From the NCBI GenBank assembly GCA_964370775.1, contig CAYJKT010000004.1:54766-118765 (forward strand): a stretch of 64,000 nt of DNA, read 5' to 3'. The DNA comes from SIG603 sp964370775 (lineage in GTDB: Bacteria; Bacillota; Clostridia; Oscillospirales; Acutalibacteraceae). Shown one piece after another: positions 53,288 through 61,360 of the stretch (position 1 is the stretch's first letter; every line of letters starts with the position of its first letter). Both the position numbers and the translations under genes were made by a program. Under the pieces are notes generated by a model. The model did not search any database. It was not told the origin of the DNA and was given only the letters and a program-made list of their open reading frames with translations.

Positions 53288-53536
53288 TTATGGTTTCCCG
53301 GTTAGTAACCACATGATGGAAACGTTCAATATTTCGGAAAAGGCTAGAAGCTCGTAATCAGAAACGGAACGGATCTGACCCTCTACTTTAGATAGTCCAG
53401 AAGCACTCATGTCAATACCTCTTACTTGCAATTGAGCAAGCAATTCCTTTTGCTTCATAGCTTGGCTTTTTCTAGCAGCTTCTATTCTAGCACCGACTAT
53501 ATTTTTGTCTCCAATTTCTTGCTTTCTTAATCTCAT
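53288..53536 (-). CDS. Small XRE-family HTH regulator
   Basis: 82 residues consisting of one helix-turn-helix: ARIEAARKSQAMKQKELLAQL, then SASGLSKVEGQIRSVSDYEL and LLTGKP. There is no ligand domain. ATG 53536 was chosen over a GTG 12 nt upstream because GGATGG lies just before it. It converges on the polysaccharide operon; its targets are unknown. Confidence 0.85.
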   Translation of the reverse strand: MRLRKQEIGDKNIVGARIEAARKSQAMKQKELLAQLQVRGIDMSASGLSKVEGQIRSVSDYELLAFSEILNVSIMWLLTGKP

Positions 53537-53708
53537 TTTCCATCCCACTTAATAATAGATTTGTTAATTTAATTATAGTATATAGAATGTTAAAAGATAT
53601 TAAGAAATTGTTAACATTTGTGTTAAAATGACAATTTTTTACGAATTTTTTGCGAATTGTTCGTTTAATATTCTGAAAAGTAAAAATAAATTATTTCTAA
53701 AAAAGTTC

Positions 53709-53737
53709 TTGTATATTTTGATGAATATTGGTATAAT
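53709..53737 (+). promoter_or_regulatory. Sigma-A promoter for pncB
   Basis: TTGTAT, a 17-nt spacer and TATAAT, 36 nt before the ATG. Confidence 0.55.
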
Positions 53738-53773
53738 AGTATGCGAGTCAAATTATTGAAAAGGAAACACATT

Positions 53774-55231
53774 ATGAAAGCTTTACAGCGAAAAATTAAC
53801 CTTACAATGCTGACAGATTTTTACGAATTAACAATGGCAAACGGATATTTTGCCAAAGGATTTGAAGATAAAATCTGTTATTTTGATATGTTCTTTAGAA
53901 GAGTTCCTGACGGTGGCGGTTTTGCCATTATGGCAGGTGTTGAACAAATGGTTGAATACTTGAATGATTTATCATTTACAAGTAATGACATAGAATATTT
54001 AAGAGGCAAAAAAATATTTAGAGAAGAATTTTTAGAATATTTGCTTGACTTTAAATTTACATGTGATGTTTGGGTAGTCCCTGAGGGTACGCCGATTTTC
54101 CCAGGTGAGCCGTTGGTTACTGTTAAAGGTCCTATTATTCAAGCACAGTTTGTAGAGACAATGATATTGCTTTGCATTAATCATCAAAGTTTAATTGCCA
54201 CAAAAGCCAACAGAATAGTCAGAGCTTCTGAGGGCAGACCAGTGTTTGAGTTTGGTTCACGTAGAGCGCAAGGGTTTGACGGTGCTATTTATGGCGCAAG
54301 AGCTGCATTTATCGGTGGCTGTGCTGGGTCAGCTTGCACAATATCCGACCAAGATTTTGGTGTGACTGCAATTGGAACCATGGCGCATAGCTGGGTTCAA
54401 TTATTTGACAATGAGTACGAAGCTTTTAAAGCTTATGCTACTGAATATCCACAAAACTGCACATTGTTAGTTGATACTTTCAGCGTGTTGAAATCTGGTG
54501 TGCCAAATGCTATAAAAGTGTTTAATGAGGTTATTTTGCCTTTGGGTTATAGACCAAAAGGTATAAGACTAGACAGTGGTGACATCACGTATTTATCTAA
54601 AAAAGCTAGAAAAATGCTTGATGAAGCTGGCTTTGAAGACTGCAAAATTGTAGCCTCTAACTCATTAGATGAATATATCATTAGAGACATGCTTGTGCAA
54701 GGTGCAAAGGTTGACTCCTTTGGTGTTGGCGAAAGACTTATTACATCGTCATCTGAACCTGTTTTTGGTGGAGTTTATAAGCTTTCTGCTGTTGAAGATG
54801 AAAATGGAAACTTAGTTCCTAAGATTAAAATAAGCGAAAATGTGACAAAAATTACGACACCATGCTTTAAAGAGCTTTGGAGACTTATAGATAATGAAAC
54901 TGGCAAGGCGATTGCTGATGTAATAACTTTGCATGGTGAGATTATTGATGATAGAGAGCCATATATTTTGTTTGACCCAGAGCACACATGGAAAAAGAAA
55001 AAAATAGAGAACTTTACAGCTGTTCCGTTAAGAAATAAGATTTTTGAAAACGGAATGTGTCTGTATAACGAAAGAACTTTAGAGGACATTAAAAAGTATT
55101 GTTTAGAGCAAGTGGACACATTGTGGGACGAGGTAAAGCGTTTTGAAAATCCTCACACTTACTATGTGGATTTATCCCAAAAACTTTGGGATGAAAAAGA
55201 GAGACTACTTGAGAAAAGTTCTGTAATTTAG
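53774..55231 (+). CDS. pncB: Nicotinate phosphoribosyltransferase
   Basis: 485 residues, Gram-positive length. TDFYELTMANGYF, EFGSRRAQGFDGAIYGARAAFIGG, TMAHSWVQLF (phosphorylated His region) and RLDSGDITYLSKKARKML are family motifs. It makes nicotinate mononucleotide from nicotinate and PRPP with ATP, for NAD salvage. The ATG at 53774 follows AAGGAAACACATT; an upstream in-frame codon at 53741 lacks a site. Confidence 0.95.
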   Translation: MKALQRKINLTMLTDFYELTMANGYFAKGFEDKICYFDMFFRRVPDGGGFAIMAGVEQMVEYLNDLSFTSNDIEYLRGKKIFREEFLEYLLDFKFTCDVWVVPEGTPIFPGEPLVTVKGPIIQAQFVETMILLCINHQSLIATKANRIVRASEGRPVFEFGSRRAQGFDGAIYGARAAFIGGCAGSACTISDQDFGVTAIGTMAHSWVQLFDNEYEAFKAYATEYPQNCTLLVDTFSVLKSGVPNAIKVFNEVILPLGYRPKGIRLDSGDITYLSKKARKMLDEAGFEDCKIVASNSLDEYIIRDMLVQGAKVDSFGVGERLITSSSEPVFGGVYKLSAVEDENGNLVPKIKISENVTKITTPCFKELWRLIDNETGKAIADVITLHGEIIDDREPYILFDPEHTWKKKKIENFTAVPLRNKIFENGMCLYNERTLEDIKKYCLEQVDTLWDEVKRFENPHTYYVDLSQKLWDEKERLLEKSSVI

Positions 55232-55240
55232 TTAATATAT

Positions 55241-55590
55241 ATGAGCGAGCCGGACAGTTGCGGGCAAATGGCGAAAGCCATTGTCTGAGGAAAGTCCGAG
55301 CTTCACAGGGCAAGAGTAACGGCTAACGGCCGCCGGGGGCGACCCTAGGGAAAGTGCAACAGAGATATACCGCCTACCTTTTTGGTAGGTAAGGGTGGAA
55401 AGGCGAGGTAAGAGCTCACCGTCACAAAGGAGACTTTGCTGACCTGTAAACCCTACTCGGAGCAACACCGTGGAAAGACATTATGTATCGGCCCGATACG
55501 TCTTATGGAGGTGGCGTGAACTTGCAGGTAACTGCAAGTCAAGATAGATGACTGTTCAAGACAGAACTCGGCTTACAGGCTCGGTCATAT
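55241..55590 (+). ncRNA. rnpB: RNase P RNA, bacterial class A
   Basis: It contains the near-universal core GAGGAAAGTCCGAGCTTC at 55288-55305, the P-loop-rich middle (GGCCGCCGGGGGC), AGAGCTCACCG, and the 3' end AGACAGAACTCGGCTTACAG. GAGCGAGCC at the start pairs with GGCTCGGTC at the end to form P1. The length of about 350 nt fits class A. It is the catalytic RNA that trims tRNA 5' ends. End points are good to a few bases. Confidence 0.95.
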
Positions 55591-55666
55591 TTATTATATA
55601 TTAAGCAAGACAACACAGATAAAATCTGTATTTGTTGTTTAAAATACATGAAAAAATTATATGCTA

Positions 55667-55695
55667 TTGACAAATATAAGTACTTATGTTAGTAT
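55667..55695 (+). promoter_or_regulatory. Sigma-A promoter for the DUF3842 gene
   Basis: TTGACA, a 17-nt spacer and TAGTAT, 30 nt before the TTG start. Upstream at 55610-55638 is an imperfect hairpin that may end rnpB transcription. Confidence 0.65.
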
Positions 55696-55724
55696 TTCAA
55701 TAACGAACAAAAGGCGGTGAAACC

Positions 55725-56150
55725 TTGAAAAAGCCTATAATCTTAGTGATTGATGGTATGGGCGGAGGTATTGGTAAATCCGTTATAGAAAAATTAAAAC
55801 ATGTTTGCATTGATGCTGAAGTAGTTGCTGTGGGGACGAACCCAATAGCTACAAAAGCTATGGAAAGTGGAGGTGCAGATGTATCTGTTACAGGAGAGAA
55901 CAGTTTGCTTGAATATGTCGGAAGAGCTGACATTATAGTAGGCGTAATGGGAATGTTAATCCCTGGAGGCCTTAAAGGTGAACTTACTTCGTCGATGGTT
56001 ACAGCTATAAGTGCATGCAGTGCAGTAAAAGTTTTAATTCCTATGAACAGATGCGGAATGAAAGTTGCAGCACCAAGCCTTACCTTAGCTAAACATATCG
56101 AAATGGCAGTTAATCTGGTTTTAGATGAACTAGATAATATTAACAATTAA
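55725..56150 (+). CDS. DUF3842 family protein
   Basis: 141 residues. KPIILVIDGMGGGIGKSVIEKL, VAVGTNPIATKAMESGGADV, ADIIVGVMGMLIPGGLKGE and VLIPMNRCGMKVA define DUF3842, which has a Rossmann-like or P-loop-like start. The function is unknown. TTG start with GGCGGTG upstream. Own promoter and terminator. Confidence 0.88.
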   Translation: MKKPIILVIDGMGGGIGKSVIEKLKHVCIDAEVVAVGTNPIATKAMESGGADVSVTGENSLLEYVGRADIIVGVMGMLIPGGLKGELTSSMVTAISACSAVKVLIPMNRCGMKVAAPSLTLAKHIEMAVNLVLDELDNINN

Positions 56151-56190
56151 CCACGAAGGTTGCATGAAAATGTAAGTTCGTGGTTTTTTT
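56149..56190 (+). terminator. Intrinsic terminator after the DUF3842 gene
   Basis: Stem AACCACGAA/TTCGTGGTT (arms 56149-56157 and 56177-56185) with a T run. Confidence 0.8.
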
Positions 56191-56231
56191 ATGTATATTT
56201 TAAGCCGAAAAAGGCAGAACGGAGAATAAAA

Positions 56232-56777
56232 ATGAAGACGAAATCAATTAGAATGTTAACTTTAAGTGCAATGTTTATGGCAATAGGACTATACCTGCCA
56301 TTTTTAACAGGGCAAATTCCTCAAATAGGTAACATGTTATTACCAATGCATATTCCTGTATTGCTATGTGGTATAATCTGTGGGCCATACTGGGGAGCAG
56401 GCGTTGGATTTATAGTGCCATTACTAAGATTTGTAATGTTTGGTATGCCACCGATGCCAACTGCGTTAACAATGGCATTTGAGCTATGTGCGTATGCGTT
56501 AGTTATTGGTATCATGTACTCAAAACTTCCTAAAAATGTTATATCTACATACATCTCATTGGTGGTAGCTATGATAGTTGGTAGAGTGGTTTGGGGTGCA
56601 GCAACAGCTATAGTTATGGGTGTTTCTGGTGGTGCGTTTACTATGGAGCTATTCATGGCTGGCGCAGTTATCAATGCTATACCTGGAATTATTGTGCAAT
56701 TAGTGTTAATTCCAGTGGTGATAATTGGTTTAACAAAAGCAAAAGTTATTAATTCAGAAAAAGCTTTCGCATCATAA
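56232..56777 (+). CDS. ECF transporter S component
   Basis: 181 residues with six membrane helices. ALPFLTGQIPQIG-like LPFLTGQIPQIGNMLLPMHIPVLLCGIICGP and PLLRFVMFGMPPMPTALTM are the pattern of ECF substrate-binding S proteins. It captures a vitamin and works with a shared EcfAAT module encoded elsewhere. The vitamin is not evident from sequence or neighbours. ATG 56232 has CGGAG upstream; the longer frame starts inside the preceding terminator. Confidence 0.87.
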   Translation: MKTKSIRMLTLSAMFMAIGLYLPFLTGQIPQIGNMLLPMHIPVLLCGIICGPYWGAGVGFIVPLLRFVMFGMPPMPTALTMAFELCAYALVIGIMYSKLPKNVISTYISLVVAMIVGRVVWGAATAIVMGVSGGAFTMELFMAGAVINAIPGIIVQLVLIPVVIIGLTKAKVINSEKAFAS

Positions 56778-56798
56778 ATTAAAAATAGTTTTAAGAGA

Positions 56799-56826
56799 TA
56801 GAGTCACGGTTGTGGCTCTATTTTTT
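56799..56826 (+). terminator. Intrinsic terminator after the ECF S gene
   Basis: Stem TAGAGTCAC/GTGGCTCTA (arms 56799-56807, 56812-56820) followed by TTTTTT. Confidence 0.85.
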
Positions 56827-56847
56827 GGCTTATTAAAGGGTAAATAC

Positions 56848-56876
56848 TTGACAAAGTAACAGAATAAAGTTAAAAT
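56848..56876 (+). promoter_or_regulatory. Sigma-A promoter for the aminotransferase-trpS pair
   Basis: TTGACA, a 17-nt spacer and TAAAAT, 33 nt before the ATG. There is no T-box before this trpS operon. Confidence 0.7.
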
Positions 56877-56908
56877 AGAACTCATTAAACGTATTAGAGG
56901 AGTAAAGC

Positions 56909-58102
56909 ATGGAATACAATTTTTCTGACAGAGTTCTTAACCTAAAACCGTCTGCAATTAGAGAGATTTTTAAGTATGCAGCCGACCCTACATATATCAG
57001 TTTATCTGCTGGCAACCCAGCACCAGAGGCTTTCCCTGTGAAAGAGATTACAGAAATTTCTGCAAAGATTTTAGAGGAAAACCCTATTTTACCATTACAA
57101 TATAGCGTTACAGAGGGTTACCCTCCGTTAAGAAATGCTTTAAAAGAATATATGCAAGAGAAATACGATGTTGTTCACGACGGTGACGACATATTGATAA
57201 CAAGTGGTGCACAACAAATTGCAGACTTACTTTCAAAATCCATGCTTAACGAGGGCGACACTGTAATTTGTGAAGCTCCTAGTTTTATAGGTTGCTTAAA
57301 TACTTTCCGTTCTTACAATGCAAAGTTAAAAGGCATTGATATGGAGAGCGACGGAATTAACACAGAGAAATTGGAAGAAGCTTTAAAAACAGAGAAAAAT
57401 GTAAAGTTTATATATGTGATACCTAATTTTCAAAATCCGTCAGGCATTACAATGAGTTTAGAGAAAAGAAAAAGAGTGTACGAGCTTGCTAAACAATATG
57501 GTGTGCTTATCTTAGAGGATAATCCGTATGGCGATTTACGATATGAGGGTGAAGATTTACCTTGCATTAAGAGCTTTGACACTGAGGGATTGGTTGTGTA
57601 TGCTGGCTCTATGAGCAAAGTTGTGTCCCCTGGTATGCGTGTGGCGTATGCGATTGCTCCGTCTCCGATTATCACAAAAATGACAGTTTGCAAGCAAGGA
57701 CAAGATGTGCACACTAACATTTGGGCACAGGTTGTGTGCCATAGATTTATTACAGAATACGATTACGACAAGCATTTGCAAAACCTAAAAACATTGTACT
57801 CAGCTAAAAAAGATTACCTAGTTAAGCTTATGGAGGAGAATTTTGCTCCGTATATAACATGGGATAAGTTCGAGGGTGGTTTGTTTGCGTGGTGTCACTT
57901 ACCAAAAGAGGTTGACATGCTAGATTTTTGCAAGAAAGCAGTTGAGAGAAAAGTTTGCGTAGTGCCTGGTAATGCGTTTTTAGCAGACGACACAGAGAAA
58001 TGTGACGCTTTTAGAATTAATTTCTCTACCCCAACAAATGAGCAACTTAAGCAAGGTATTGAGATATTAGGCGAATTAATAAAAGAAATAATGGAAAATT
58101 AA
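56909..58102 (+). CDS. PLP-dependent aminotransferase (2-aminoadipate/LysN type)
   Basis: 397 residues, class I fold. ISLSAGNPAPEAFPVKEI, ITSGAQQIADLLSKSM, IPNFQNPSGITM, PLP Lys in YAGSMSKVVSPGMRVAYA and Arg in AFRINFSTP. This subfamily lacks the MocR DNA-binding domain and transaminates 2-aminoadipate, aromatic or branched amino acids; the substrate is not resolved. Its position before trpS hints at aromatic amino acid metabolism. AGAGGAG site. Confidence 0.9.
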   Translation: MEYNFSDRVLNLKPSAIREIFKYAADPTYISLSAGNPAPEAFPVKEITEISAKILEENPILPLQYSVTEGYPPLRNALKEYMQEKYDVVHDGDDILITSGAQQIADLLSKSMLNEGDTVICEAPSFIGCLNTFRSYNAKLKGIDMESDGINTEKLEEALKTEKNVKFIYVIPNFQNPSGITMSLEKRKRVYELAKQYGVLILEDNPYGDLRYEGEDLPCIKSFDTEGLVVYAGSMSKVVSPGMRVAYAIAPSPIITKMTVCKQGQDVHTNIWAQVVCHRFITEYDYDKHLQNLKTLYSAKKDYLVKLMEENFAPYITWDKFEGGLFAWCHLPKEVDMLDFCKKAVERKVCVVPGNAFLADDTEKCDAFRINFSTPTNEQLKQGIEILGELIKEIMEN

Positions 58103-58114
58103 GAGGATATAAAA

Positions 58115-59104
58115 ATGGAAAATAAAAAAACGGTATACAGTGCTATTCAAGCAAGTGGTAGCTTTACACTTGGCAATTATTTGGGCGCACTTAGAAACTG
58201 GGTTAAATTACAAGACGAATACAACTGTATTTTTACAGTTGCAGACTTACATGCTATCACAGTTAGACAAGAGCCAAAAGTGCTTAGAAAAAACATTTTA
58301 GAAGCGTATGCAATGCTTTTAGCTATAGGAATAGACCTAGATAAATCTATACTATTTGTGCAAAGCCATGTGCCACAACACTCACAATTAGCTTGGGTTT
58401 TAAACTGCTATACACAATTTGGTGAGCTTTCAAGAATGACACAATTTAAAGATAAAAGCTCTAGCCATGCAGATAACATTAATGCAGGATTGTTCACATA
58501 TCCTTGTTTAATGGCGGCGGATATTCTGCTTTACAATGCTGACTTAGTGCCAGTAGGCGAAGACCAAAAACAACATATCGAGCTAACACGTAACATTGCA
58601 GAGAGATACAACAACTTATACTCTCCAACATTTACAGTGCCAGAGGGTTTTATTCCTAAAAACGGCGCTAGAGTTATGTCTTTGCAAGACCCTACCAAAA
58701 AAATGTCTAAATCAGATGAAAATGTTAACTCATACATCAGCATGATGGACAGCCCAGAGACTATTATCAAGAAATTTAAAAGAGCAGTCACAGACAGCGA
58801 CACAGTTGTAAAATATGCTGAGGGTAAAGCTGGCATTAACAACTTAATGGAGATTTACTCTTGCATTACAGGCAAAAGTTTTGACGAGATAGAAAAAGAG
58901 TTTGAGGGCAAAGGTTACGGCGATTTTAAAACTGCTGTTGGTACTACAGTTGCAGAGGAATTCGGTAAAATTCAAGAGAGATTTAATAGCTATATCAACG
59001 ACAAAGCGTTTTTAGAGAAATGCTTTAAAGAAAATGCAGAGAAAGCTATGAGAATTGGTGGAAAAACTCTTGCAAAAACAATGAGAAAAATCGGTTATGT
59101 ATAA
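58115..59104 (+). CDS. trpS: Tryptophanyl-tRNA synthetase
   Basis: 329 residues, class Ic synthetase. ATP motifs are SGSFTLGNYLGAL (HIGH equivalent near residue 15) and KKMSKSDEN (KMSKS near residue 197); MAADILLYNADLVPVGEDQKQHIELTRNIA is the typical middle. It charges tRNA-Trp. GAGG site 12 nt after the aminotransferase stop, so cotranscribed. Confidence 0.97.
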   Translation: MENKKTVYSAIQASGSFTLGNYLGALRNWVKLQDEYNCIFTVADLHAITVRQEPKVLRKNILEAYAMLLAIGIDLDKSILFVQSHVPQHSQLAWVLNCYTQFGELSRMTQFKDKSSSHADNINAGLFTYPCLMAADILLYNADLVPVGEDQKQHIELTRNIAERYNNLYSPTFTVPEGFIPKNGARVMSLQDPTKKMSKSDENVNSYISMMDSPETIIKKFKRAVTDSDTVVKYAEGKAGINNLMEIYSCITGKSFDEIEKEFEGKGYGDFKTAVGTTVAEEFGKIQERFNSYINDKAFLEKCFKENAEKAMRIGGKTLAKTMRKIGYV

Positions 59105-59112
59105 TTAAAACA

Positions 59113-59154
59113 AAACCACAAAAATTAGTGTTAATGCTAACTTTTGTGGTTTTT
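59113..59154 (+). terminator. Intrinsic terminator after trpS
   Basis: Long stem AAACCACAAAAATTAG pairing with CTAACTTTTGTGGTTT (arms 59113-59128, 59137-59152), T-rich end. Confidence 0.85.
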
Positions 59155-59236
59155 CTTATTCCAAAGATTTATTTTAATATTTTCACATTTAATTTTGGTA
59201 TATCATTGCAAAATCCAGCCTCTGCGTATATTAAAT

Positions 59237-59350
59237 CGGACGACCACAGGTCGCCCCTACATTATAAAACAGAAAAATAAATAGCATATCACCAGTCTCA
59301 TTTCTGTTATTATTCAACCTAACATTCGGGAGGGGAAACCCCTCCCCTAC
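59237..59350. repeat. GC-rich intergenic repeat pair (second copy of the GTAGGGGCG family)
   Basis: Two hairpin modules ending in CCCCTAC: 59237-59260 (read on minus, GTAGGGGCGACCTGTGGTCG) and 59327-59350 with a perfect stem GGGAGGGG/CCCCTCCC (59328-59335, 59339-59346). The first closely matches the inner repeat of the element at 30212. GC content is far above the flanks. No coding potential. Confidence 0.65.
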
Positions 59351-59362
59351 GAAGTGTTATAT

Positions 59363-59566
59363 TTATTGTCTAAGTTCTTGTTCGTGTAAAAAATGTTTAA
59401 TGTCATCTTCTGTTCGCAACTCGTTTTTGTGTGCTTCAAGACTTTCTTTTACCTCGTCAGGCAATGTTCGATAACTCTCATAACTCGATTTGAAAACAGG
59501 AATTACTGCATTATAAGGGAAAAAACCGTTAATTCCACCATTACTATTAATACCGTTGAATTGCAT
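59363..59566 (-). CDS. Small hypothetical protein
   Basis: 67 residues. The first half is Asn/Gly-rich (GINSNGGINGFFPYNA), the second half charged and helical (RTLPDEVKESLEAHKNELRTEDDIKHFL). No family recognised. GGAGGTAAATATA before the ATG at 59566 is a good ribosome site, which supports a real gene. Its stop lies only about 13 nt from the GC-rich repeat. Confidence 0.65.
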   Translation of the reverse strand: MQFNGINSNGGINGFFPYNAVIPVFKSSYESYRTLPDEVKESLEAHKNELRTEDDIKHFLHEQELRQ

Positions 59567-59650
59567 TATATTTACCTCCAAAAAAATGTTTGCACGTCTA
59601 TTTATATTTTTTTCAAGTTTAGCGATAAAAAAACAGTATATTTTTGGATA

Positions 59651-59686
59651 ATAAAAAGCATATCCATAAATTAATACAGATATGCT
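59651..59686 (-). terminator. Intrinsic terminator after the DUF4364 gene
   Basis: Minus strand stem AGCATATC/GATATGCT (arms 59686-59679 and 59664-59657) followed by TTTTTATTAT. Confidence 0.7.
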
Positions 59687-59692
59687 CGTGTG

Positions 59693-60268
59693 TTATATTA
59701 AATCAAAGCTTTTTGCTAAATCTTCGCTTCCAGTAAGAGTAGCTAGCAATAATTGGTATATATGTTCTGGGTTTTTATGGAAATTTTTCTTAACGATTTC
59801 AGCTTGTTCGTAATCAGGAACATAAACCGTTAAGCTCATAAGGTCAAAATCGCCACCAGATATATGGCAAGTTACGTTGTATCCGTTATCTAATTTATCA
59901 ATTTGCACTCTATTTTCTTTTTCGCTTTTCGCCATGTTAAGAAGAAAATTTACTCCGACTAAAGCAGTTTCTTTAACAGTAGCAGGCAAAGTGTTTTCTA
60001 AATTAGTAACAACTTGCGCACCTTTTTCCTGTATCATATAGCAACCGTTTTCATCAATTTTAATGCTTGAATTGTCAACTAATTTTTTAATAGCATCAGC
60101 AGTTTCAAAATAATTTGCAAGTTCAGTAGACTGAAAAACCTCTGTTAAGATGTTAGGAGGCAACGGAACTTTAACACTATTTAAAATATAACAAACTAAA
60201 ATTTTTATTTGATTTTTGTTTACAAGTCCACCTAATTTTACGCCTTCTGTAAAAGCATCAATAATCAT
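59693..60268 (-). CDS. DUF4364 family protein
   Basis: 191 residues. The N-terminal part (LGGLVNKNQIKILVCYILNSVKVPL, ELANYFETADAIKKLVDNSSI) looks like a winged helix and the C-terminal part (VTCHISGGDFDLMSLTVYVPDYEQAEIVKKNF) is an alpha/beta domain: the DUF4364 layout, common in clostridia and likely regulatory. The ATG at 60268 follows AGAGGTGATACTATTT; the overlapping GTG lies within that site. Confidence 0.85.
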   Translation of the reverse strand: MIIDAFTEGVKLGGLVNKNQIKILVCYILNSVKVPLPPNILTEVFQSTELANYFETADAIKKLVDNSSIKIDENGCYMIQEKGAQVVTNLENTLPATVKETALVGVNFLLNMAKSEKENRVQIDKLDNGYNVTCHISGGDFDLMSLTVYVPDYEQAEIVKKNFHKNPEHIYQLLLATLTGSEDLAKSFDLI

Positions 60269-60464
60269 AAATAGTATCACCTCTGTTAAATTAATGTTTG
60301 ATTTATTATACCATATTATATAGGAAAAAAACAGTGGTTTAAATATGAATTTTTAAATAATAAATCAATATAAATTACTTATTTAACTATATTAATAAAA
60401 TAATAAACTTTTTTAGTACACTTAGTCTTTTTTGTGCAAAAAAAAATTGATTTTTTTGAAAAAA

Positions 60465-60492
60465 TTGATTGTAAAGAGCAAAAAACTATGAT
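60465..60492 (+). promoter_or_regulatory. Probable promoter of the oxaloacetate decarboxylase operon
   Basis: TTGATT, a 16-nt spacer and TATGAT, with a leader of about 140 nt before oadG. The 60281-60638 gap is otherwise AT-rich; I see no known riboswitch in the leader. Confidence 0.5.
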
Positions 60493-60638
60493 ATTATATA
60501 TGTAATCTGTTTATAATGCGGAAGAATGGCGTTATTTTCGGAGTAAACGGTTTAACTAATTCTATATACGTTTAACTTTTGAACTATATTTAGGATTTAG
60601 ATACTGTATTTAATGAATGTTGAAAGGAGGATGCACGT

Positions 60639-60917
60639 ATGGGAATGGCAGAAGTGGTTCTGTTAGGATTTTCTATTGTAGTTGTTTGCCTTATAGTATT
60701 AATATTCATTTGTAAAATAATGAGTGCTATTATTATGGGAAGTAAAGGTAATGCTCCTGTAGCAACACCAGCAGTACAAACACCTGCACCACAAGTTGTA
60801 AATACTGCTCCGTCAGTAGATAAACAACAGCTAATCGCGGCTATTGGTGTAGCTATTGCAGAAGAAATGGGAACAGATATTTCCCGCATCAAAATTCATT
60901 CAATTAAAAAAGTTTAA
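60639..60917 (+). CDS. oadG: Oxaloacetate decarboxylase gamma chain (small membrane subunit)
   Basis: 92 residues: one membrane helix (VVLLGFSIVVVCLIVLIFIC), a Pro/Ala-rich linker, and a C-terminal domain (LIAAIGVAIAEEMGTDISRIKIHSIKK). This is the layout of the gamma/delta chain that joins the alpha subunit to the membrane. AAAGGAGG site. First gene of the four-gene operon. Confidence 0.85.
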   Translation: MGMAEVVLLGFSIVVVCLIVLIFICKIMSAIIMGSKGNAPVATPAVQTPAPQVVNTAPSVDKQQLIAAIGVAIAEEMGTDISRIKIHSIKKV

Positions 60918-60936
60918 GAGAGAAAGGTAATCTACA

Positions 60937-61320
60937 ATGAAAAAGTACAATGTAAATGTAAACGGAACAGCTTATGAAGTAACAGTTGAAGAAATTACAG
61001 GTCAAGCTCCAGCAGCAGCTCCTGCGGCTCCGGCACCAGTGGCAGCACCTGCACCAGTGGCAGCTCCAGCTCCAGTAGCAGCACCAGCTCCAGCAGCAAC
61101 AGGAGAAGGCGCATCAGTTAACGCTCCAATGCCTGGTAACATCCTTGATGTTAAAGTTAACGTTGGCGACACAGTAGCTGAAGGACAAGTTCTAATGGTT
61201 TTAGAAGCTATGAAAATGGAAAACGAAATTATGGCACCTAGTGCTGGTAAAGTAACTTCAGTAGCAGTAAGCAAAGGCGCTACAGTAGAAAGCGGAGCAC
61301 TTCTTTGCACAATAGCTTAA
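60937..61320 (+). CDS. Biotin carrier protein (separate BCCP of the decarboxylase)
   Basis: 127 residues. After KKYNVNVNGTAYEVTVEEI comes an Ala/Pro linker made of repeated PVAAPA units (DNA repeat about 61030-61090), then a biotinyl domain with VLEAMKMENEIMAPSAGKV; K93 is the biotin site. In classic OadA this domain is fused to the alpha chain; here it is separate, as in glutaconyl- and methylmalonyl-CoA decarboxylases. BirA at 36.2 kb would biotinylate it. Confidence 0.93.
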   Translation: MKKYNVNVNGTAYEVTVEEITGQAPAAAPAAPAPVAAPAPVAAPAPVAAPAPAATGEGASVNAPMPGNILDVKVNVGDTVAEGQVLMVLEAMKMENEIMAPSAGKVTSVAVSKGATVESGALLCTIA

Positions 61321-61360
61321 TCGCGTTGTCTAAAAAATAAAAAGGAGTGTATGATAAAAA

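Noticed and set aside
59237..59350. CRISPR array
   Set aside because: Only two GC-rich hairpin units of unequal sequence are present, with no regular spacers and no cas genes nearby.
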